In this document: piece after piece, positions 59,714 to 64,000 of the stretch
Position numbering within the stretch: position 1 is the first letter of the stretch
How the letters are laid out: each line of letters begins with the position of its first letter
Assembly: GCA_964501275.1 (NCBI GenBank)
Contig: CAZCSP010000007.1
Location: 89,966 to 153,965, forward strand
Reading direction: 5' to 3'
Length of the DNA stretch: 64,000 bases
Source of the DNA: 55-13 sp964501275
GTDB lineage: Bacteria > Armatimonadota > Fimbriimonadia > Fimbriimonadales > Fimbriimonadaceae
Notes under the pieces: generated by a model
What the model saw: only the letters and a program-made list of their open reading frames with translations
Databases searched by the model: none
What the model was told of the DNA's origin: nothing
Translations under genes and position numbers: made by a program

Positions 59714-60846
59714 CCCCCCGCATCTACCTAGACCACGCCGCCACCACTCCCCTCCTCCCCGAGGCAAGAGAGGCCATGCTCCCCTGGCTGGCCGAAGGCT
59801 ACGGCAACCCCTCCAGCCTCCACCAAGAAGGGAGAAAAGCCAAAGACGCCATCGACCAAGCCCGGGAAATCATCTCCAAGTCTTTAGGCTGCCTCTTCGC
59901 CGAAGTCCTCTTCACATCCAGCGGGACCGAAGCCGCAAATCTGGCGATTCTTGGATCGGCCCTGAATTGCTCGGACGCTAAGCGAACCAGGATCCTCTTG
60001 GTTGCGACTGAACACCACTGCGTTATACACACTTCAGCCCTCCTGACAAAACTGGGTTTCCGTGTCGAAATGATCCCGGTCGACCGGTTTGCTCGGGTGG
60101 ACTTGGATGCGCTGGAAGCGATGATGGGAGACGATGTTCTGTTGGTAAGTGTGATGCACGCCAACAACGAGACCGGGACGATTCAGTCGATACAAGACGT
60201 GTCCCGGCTATGCCGCCAGCACGGCGCGCTCTTCTTTTGCGATGCCGTACAGACCTATCTGACCGGGTGGAAAGTGGAGGACTTGGGGGCGGATTTGGTG
60301 GCTTTGTCGGCTCACAAGGTGAATGGGCCGAAGGGGGTCGGAGCGATCTATATACGGGCGGGGGTGAAGCTCCAACCGCTGGCGCTGGGTGGTGGGCAGG
60401 AACGGGAGATGCGGGCGGGGACGGAGAATGTGGCGGGGATCACCGGGTTTGGGGCGGCGGTGGCCAAACAACCTCGCAAACCCGACGTTTCGGCTCTGCG
60501 AGATGCCTTCTTGGACCGGCTGAACGACGCCCTCCCGACCGTCCCCGACCGCTCCCTCACCCTGGGCGGCCATGCCCACCTGCGGTTCCCAGGGATCGAC
60601 GCTGAGACGATGCTGATCCGGCTGGATCGGATGGGAGTGAGTGCCAGTAGCGGAGCCGCCTGCTCCTCCGGCTCTCTGGAGCCCAGCCACGTCCTTCTCG
60701 CCTGCGGCTACTCGGAGGCGGAGGCAAAGGTGGGCCTGCGCTTCACTTTTGGGTGGCCTCTGACCATGGCAGACGCCATCGAGGCGGCTCGACGCGTCAA
60801 TCGGTGCGTCGAGGAGATTCGAAGCACTCGCCAGCCAAGCCGGTAG
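59710..60846 (+). CDS. Cysteine desulfurase (NifS/IscS-like)
   Basis: PLP enzyme that takes sulfur from cysteine for Fe-S clusters or thionucleosides; 378 residues, GTG start. IYLDHAATTPLLPEA opens the protein. HANNETGTIQ and FFCDAVQTY bind PLP; Lys203 in ALSAHKVNGPKGVG is the Schiff-base residue. The active Cys318 is in SSGAACSSGSLEPSHVL. The short loop and SSGSAC-like context fit the IscS/NifS group. No iscU or mnmA gene is adjacent. Confidence 0.93.
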   Translation: MTPRIYLDHAATTPLLPEAREAMLPWLAEGYGNPSSLHQEGRKAKDAIDQAREIISKSLGCLFAEVLFTSSGTEAANLAILGSALNCSDAKRTRILLVATEHHCVIHTSALLTKLGFRVEMIPVDRFARVDLDALEAMMGDDVLLVSVMHANNETGTIQSIQDVSRLCRQHGALFFCDAVQTYLTGWKVEDLGADLVALSAHKVNGPKGVGAIYIRAGVKLQPLALGGGQEREMRAGTENVAGITGFGAAVAKQPRKPDVSALRDAFLDRLNDALPTVPDRSLTLGGHAHLRFPGIDAETMLIRLDRMGVSASSGAACSSGSLEPSHVLLACGYSEAEAKVGLRFTFGWPLTMADAIEAARRVNRCVEEIRSTRQPSR

Positions 60847-60886
60847 AAAACTAGAAAAATAGCAAACTAGAAAGATGGTAAACTAG
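60847..60886 (+). promoter_or_regulatory. Three direct repeats with 16 bp period and -10 of vapBC
   Basis: AAAACTAG (60847-60854), CAAACTAG (60863-60870) and TAAACTAG (60879-60886), spaced exactly 16 bp. TAAACT of the third is a TANNNT box 6 nt before the antitoxin ATG at 60891. It is a likely operator for the antitoxin and a leaderless promoter at once. Confidence 0.6.
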
Positions 60887-60890
60887 ATTT

Positions 60891-61154
60891 ATGAAAACTG
60901 CGCTCGACCTGCCCGACGACTTGATGAGGGATATCCGCATTGAAGCTGCAAGCTTGGGGGTGAAACTCAAGGACTTGGTGGCGGACCTGCTTCGTGAAGG
61001 CATCCGCACGCGTCGATCTGCTCAACCAACCGAGCCACTCTCGAAGCACAGCCAAGCCTTTTGGAAGGAGTTGGAAGCCAGGATTGGAGAATTCAAAGGC
61101 CAGTTCCCTGTGCTTCCGGCGGAAGCGTTCTCTACTGACTCGCTCTACGACTGA
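60891..61154 (+). CDS. vapB: VapB-like antitoxin
   Basis: An 87-residue protein: ribbon-helix-helix N-terminus (KTALDLPDDLMRDIRIEAASLGVKLKDLVADLLREGI) and a C-terminal toxin-binding arm (FWKELEARIGEFKGQFPVLP). The PIN toxin gene begins 2 bp after its stop. It probably represses the operon through the 16 bp-spaced repeats upstream. Confidence 0.85.
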   Translation: MKTALDLPDDLMRDIRIEAASLGVKLKDLVADLLREGIRTRRSAQPTEPLSKHSQAFWKELEARIGEFKGQFPVLPAEAFSTDSLYD

Positions 61155-61156
61155 TC

Positions 61157-61588
61157 ATGGCGTCCTATCTCGTCGATTCTTCCGTTGCCATCCGGTGCCT
61201 CTCGCCGGACGACCCCCTCCACGGCAAAGTGTTTGCATCCGTAAGCGCCTTATCGACATCGGGAAACCGCCTCTGCTATACGCCTCAAGTGGGTAGAGAG
61301 ATATGGTCCGTCTTGACAAGGCCGCAGAATGTGAACGGATACGGACTCTCGCCAACCGGAGCCGCACAATTCATGAAACTGCTGGAGTCGACGTTCGACT
61401 TCTGTGACGACTCGACTGGCATTTACCGAACCTGGAGTAACTTGGTCGAGCAACACGGCGTCTCCGGTCGCCAGGTTCATGACGCGAACCACGTTGCCGC
61501 GGTGATGGCGCATGGTCTGGATGGCATTCTGACGCTCGACGAGCGCGATTTCCGCCGGTATCCGGGCATCGCCATTATTCGTCCTTAG
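61157..61588 (+). CDS. vapC: VapC-like PIN-domain ribonuclease toxin
   Basis: A 143-residue PIN domain: SYLVDSSVAIRCLSPDD (first Asp), GREIW (Glu), HDANHVAAVMAHGLDGILTLDERDF (Asp residues). These acidic residues hold Mg/Mn for RNA cleavage; VapC toxins cut tRNA or rRNA. It is paired with the antitoxin gene just upstream. Confidence 0.88.
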   Translation: MASYLVDSSVAIRCLSPDDPLHGKVFASVSALSTSGNRLCYTPQVGREIWSVLTRPQNVNGYGLSPTGAAQFMKLLESTFDFCDDSTGIYRTWSNLVEQHGVSGRQVHDANHVAAVMAHGLDGILTLDERDFRRYPGIAIIRP

Positions 61589-61670
61589 GGTTTGCGCCAA
61601 GGTATGCGGCCCATTTACCGCCATTAAGAGCCTGGGAAAGTCCAGGCTACGGTATTGTTAAGCCATACCT

Positions 61671-63122
61671 ATGATCCTTCCGATTGAGGAGTTGACTCCC
61701 CGCCAGATCGTTGCTGAACTCGACCGCTACATCGTGGGCCAGGCGGCGGCCAAACGGGCGGTGGCGGTCGCCCTGCGCAACCGCTTCCGCCGCCAACAAC
61801 TTCCCGAGAACGAGCGCGACGATATTCTGCCCAAGAACATCCTGATGATCGGGCCGACCGGCGTCGGCAAGACCGAGATCGCCCGGCGGCTGGCCCAGTT
61901 GGCCCGAGCCCCCTTCATCAAGGTCGAGGCTACCAAATTCACCGAGGTCGGCTATGTCGGGCGTGATGTGGAGTCGATGGTCCGCGACTTGGTGGCCGGA
62001 GCCGTGCGCCTGGTCGAGAAGGAGAAGATGGACGCGGTGAGGCCCGAGGCCGAGCGACGAGCGGTGGACCGACTGGTAGACCTGCTCGACCTGGAGCGCC
62101 CCCGCAAGCGGAAGAGCCGGGCGAAGGCGGGCGTGCTGGACAATCCGGTTCTCCGCCAGGCGTTTGAGACCTTTGGCCAGAGGATCGACGACGACTACCC
62201 AGACGACTTCTTTGAGCAGAACGACGAGGACTACAAGAAGCGCGAGGCCCGAAGGAAGCGGCTTCGCAAGGATATCTTGGCCGGGAAGCTGAACGACCGG
62301 ATCGTAGAGGTGGAGACCGAGGAAGCCTCCAACCCGTTCGTCCAGGTCTTCACCCCCCAGGGCATGGAGGAGATGGGGCTTGACTCCAACCAAATGGGGA
62401 ACCCCTTCGGCTCCAAGCGCACGACGCGCCAGGCTTCGGTCGCCGAGGCGATGGAGATTCTGATCCAAGAGGAGGCGCGCAAGGTAGTGGACCAGTCGAC
62501 GATTCGACGCGAAGCCGTGGTCCGGGCCGAGCAGACCGGCATCATCTTCCTGGATGAACTCGACAAGGTCGCCAGCAAGTCGAGCGGAGGCAGTGGGCCG
62601 GATGTTTCGCGAGAAGGCGTCCAGCGCGACCTGTTGCCGATCATCGAAGGCTCGACGGTGGCGACTAAGTTCGGCCCTGTGCGAACCGACCACATCCTCT
62701 TCATCGCGGCGGGCGCCTTCCACATGGCCCGCCCCAGCGACCTGATCCCCGAGCTTCAGGGCCGCCTGCCGATCAGGGTTGAACTGGAAAACCTGACCGA
62801 AGACGACTTCCGACGCATCCTCTTGGAGCCGAAAAACGCGCTGACCAAGCAGTACGAAAAGCTTCTGGGGACGGAGGGCGTGGAGATCAACTTCACCCCC
62901 GACGCCCTGGACGAACTCGCCAAGATCGCGGCAGACGTGAACGCCAAGACGGAGAACATCGGTGCCCGCCGACTTCACACCCTCATGGAGAAGCTCCTGG
63001 AGGAGATCCTCTTCGAAGCCCCCGAGATCGGCAAGAAGAAGATCAAAATGGACCGCAAAGCCGTGCAGGAGCGGCTTACCAATCTGGCGCAGGACGTAGA
63101 CTTGAGCCGGTATATCTTGTGA
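61671..63122 (+). CDS. hslU: ATP-dependent protease ATPase subunit HslU
   Basis: AAA+ unfoldase that feeds the HslV peptidase; 483 residues. LTPRQIVAELDRYIVGQAAAKRAVAVALRNRFRR at the start, Walker A GPTGVGKTE near 62, VEATKFTEVGYVGRDVESMVRDL, an inserted I-domain (about 110-250), Walker B IIFLDELDKVASKS and ARRLHTLMEKLLEEI. The C-terminal DVDLSRYIL is the tail that docks into HslV, so an HslV should exist, but its gene is not next to hslU as is usual. Confidence 0.96.
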   Translation: MILPIEELTPRQIVAELDRYIVGQAAAKRAVAVALRNRFRRQQLPENERDDILPKNILMIGPTGVGKTEIARRLAQLARAPFIKVEATKFTEVGYVGRDVESMVRDLVAGAVRLVEKEKMDAVRPEAERRAVDRLVDLLDLERPRKRKSRAKAGVLDNPVLRQAFETFGQRIDDDYPDDFFEQNDEDYKKREARRKRLRKDILAGKLNDRIVEVETEEASNPFVQVFTPQGMEEMGLDSNQMGNPFGSKRTTRQASVAEAMEILIQEEARKVVDQSTIRREAVVRAEQTGIIFLDELDKVASKSSGGSGPDVSREGVQRDLLPIIEGSTVATKFGPVRTDHILFIAAGAFHMARPSDLIPELQGRLPIRVELENLTEDDFRRILLEPKNALTKQYEKLLGTEGVEINFTPDALDELAKIAADVNAKTENIGARRLHTLMEKLLEEILFEAPEIGKKKIKMDRKAVQERLTNLAQDVDLSRYIL

Positions 63123-63141
63123 TGGTGGAACGGCGTTGTGG

Positions 63142-63186
63142 CATCGGCTTCCAGCCGATGTGTCCCATGGCCTTCCAGGTCATGGG
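63142..63186. repeat. Two hairpins with a CTTCCAG core
   Basis: CATCGGCT-TCC-AGCCGATG (63142-63160) and CCCATGGCCTTCCAGGTCATGGG-type arms (63164-63186, written CCCATG, GCC, TTCC, AGGT, CATGGG). Different arms, same core. A related hairpin with TTGCAG is at 3884-3899. Confidence 0.55.
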
Positions 63187-63289
63187 CTCCCGCGCAACGG
63201 CATGTACAGCGCCTCAAACCTTAAGCAGCCACGACGCAATGACCCACCCTGCCCAAAGGTTGGGGGTGCAAGTCCCGGGAGGCGAATAG

Positions 63290-63853
63290 GTGCCAGCCGT
63301 CGGCGTTGTCGCGATTCAAGGCGACTTTGAGAAGCATATCCAGGCCTTGGAGCGTTGCGGAGTCGCGGACATCCGCGAGGTGCGGACGCCGGAGGATTTG
63401 GCGGACGTGGAGCGAGCGATTATTCCGGGCGGGGAGAGCACGACGGTCGGGATGCTGATGCAGAGGTTGGGCCTGGGCGAAGCTCTTCAGACTCGTGCTA
63501 ATGAAGGAATGCCGATCTGGGGAACCTGCATGGGCATGATCCTGATGGCCTCCCAAGTCGAAGGCCGGGAGCAATACTCGCTGGACCTCCTGGACATCAC
63601 AGTGAGGCGCAACGCCTTTGGAGCCCAGGTGCACAGTTTTGAGGACGAGGTCCAGGTGGAGGGGCTGGAGGAGCCGGTGACCGGCGTTTTCATCCGCGCC
63701 CCCGTGGTCGCCGAGTGTCGGGGCGAGGCGAAACCGATTGCGTCTTATGACGGCAAGGTGGTCGCAGTACGCCAGGGGAACTTGCTCGGCACATCGTTCC
63801 ACCCAGAGTTGACCGACGACACGCGGCTGCATACGTGGTTTTTGGGATTTTGA
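63290..63853 (+). CDS. pdxT: Pyridoxal 5'-phosphate synthase glutaminase subunit
   Basis: Glutaminase of the PdxS-PdxT PLP synthase; it supplies ammonia to PdxS. 187 residues, GTG start with GGGAGG upstream. VGVVAIQGDFEKHIQAL and IIPGGESTTVG form the glutamine site. The nucleophile is Cys80 in WGTCMGMIL; His171 and Glu173 in SFHPELTDD complete the triad. pdxS is not adjacent upstream; a window extension could show it downstream. Confidence 0.95.
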   Translation: MPAVGVVAIQGDFEKHIQALERCGVADIREVRTPEDLADVERAIIPGGESTTVGMLMQRLGLGEALQTRANEGMPIWGTCMGMILMASQVEGREQYSLDLLDITVRRNAFGAQVHSFEDEVQVEGLEEPVTGVFIRAPVVAECRGEAKPIASYDGKVVAVRQGNLLGTSFHPELTDDTRLHTWFLGF

Positions 63854-63868
63854 AGCTAGAGGACACTT

Positions 63869-63896
63869 TAGGCGGCGGATGCATCGTCCCACCGTC
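63869..63896 (+). repeat. Repeat family A, copy 5 (diverged)
   Basis: TAGGCGGCGGATGCATC then GTCCCACCGTC. The right half is mutated (CCCACC for GCCGCC), weakening the hairpin. Confidence 0.65.
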
Positions 63897-64000
63897 CCAA
63901 TTGCCCAATGCCCAATGCCCAATTGCCAAATGCCCAATTGCCCAATGCCCAATGCCCAATGCCCAATGCCCAATGCCCAATGCCCAATGCCCAATGCCCA
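63897..64000. repeat. GCCCAAT tandem word array at the window edge
   Basis: About fourteen units of GCCCAAT with variants (GCCAAAT, and TTG inserted between units: CCAATTGCCCAAT) run to the last base. Only one arm is visible; a TTGGGC-rich arm beyond the edge would make it another word-hairpin. Confidence 0.75.

Noticed and set aside
61647..62978. 443-codon frame antisense to hslU
   Set aside because: Shadow of a highly conserved gene; no start context or motifs.
63262..63289. T-arm-like string GGGTGCAAGTCCC before pdxT
   Set aside because: No acceptor, D or anticodon arms fit; it is more simply the leader with the GGGAGG ribosome site.

Overview
The window is a 64 kb piece of a GC-rich (roughly 58-60% by eye) bacterial chromosome. 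A run of 100 N (30356-30455) marks it as a scaffolded draft or metagenome assembly. Lipoprotein signal peptidase, parvulin-type periplasmic foldases, a Wza-like exporter and a KpsF/KdsD-type isomerase point to a diderm cell. FliA, a globin-coupled chemoreceptor, McsB-like arginine kinase, HslU, tmRNA and an apparently frequent leaderless start (TANNNT about 6 nt before the start codon) would suit Armatimonadota (Fimbriimonadia-like) or a neighbouring deep lineage. The taxon is inference; there is no rRNA gene to settle it. No phage, insertion sequence or CRISPR array is visible.

Layout. 0-1.7 kb: two secreted-protein genes broken by homopolymer indels, then a terminator. 1.7-3.8 kb: rpsR and a fliA cluster. 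4.1-11.2 kb: parvulin lipoprotein, tmRNA (ssrA, minus strand), an MFS-HEAT fusion, a zinc protease and two EEP-fold hydrolases. 11.2-18.6 kb: divergent Y-family polymerase and Uma2 genes, then ileS-lspA and arginase-kdsD. 18.8-26.5 kb: MoxR/VWA pair, lexA, parvulin protein-rsmI and a duplicated polysaccharide-export gene. 26.6-34.7 kb: McsB-like kinase, DUF433 protein, sirtuin, nucleotidyltransferase (cut by the gap), a large secreted protein and a sugar isomerase. 35-40 kb: signalling block (MASE1 histidine kinase, globin MCP, LuxR-PAS regulator). 40.3-49.6 kb: trpB, TacAT-like toxin-antitoxin, AraC regulator, asd, NUDIX-lepB, DUF4446/ECF sigma/anti-sigma and a second ECF sigma. 49.7-64 kb: proS, GH2-like glycosidase plus DUF1460 amidase, CCA-adding enzyme, VOC protein, zinc-ribbon protein, glycosyltransferase, cysteine desulfurase, VapBC, hslU and pdxT.

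The genes are mostly housekeeping, in short runs with 1-8 bp overlaps that imply translational coupling (ileS/lspA, arginase/kdsD, rsmI/export fragment, NUDIX/lepB, GH2/DUF1460, zinc ribbon/lipoprotein, glycosyltransferase/desulfurase).

The most unusual content lies between genes: several families of small hairpin repeats. These are a 29 bp element (five copies), a second element (three copies), modular palindromes built on an ATTYAT core, and long hairpins made of degenerate G/T-rich words facing a complementary arm. One word-hairpin lies in frame inside the HD domain of the CCA-adding enzyme, much as Rickettsia palindromic elements do. Other points are a tandem duplication that left a ghost of the rsmI tail, a 9-codon tmRNA tag, and three direct repeats at exact 16 bp spacing in front of vapBC.
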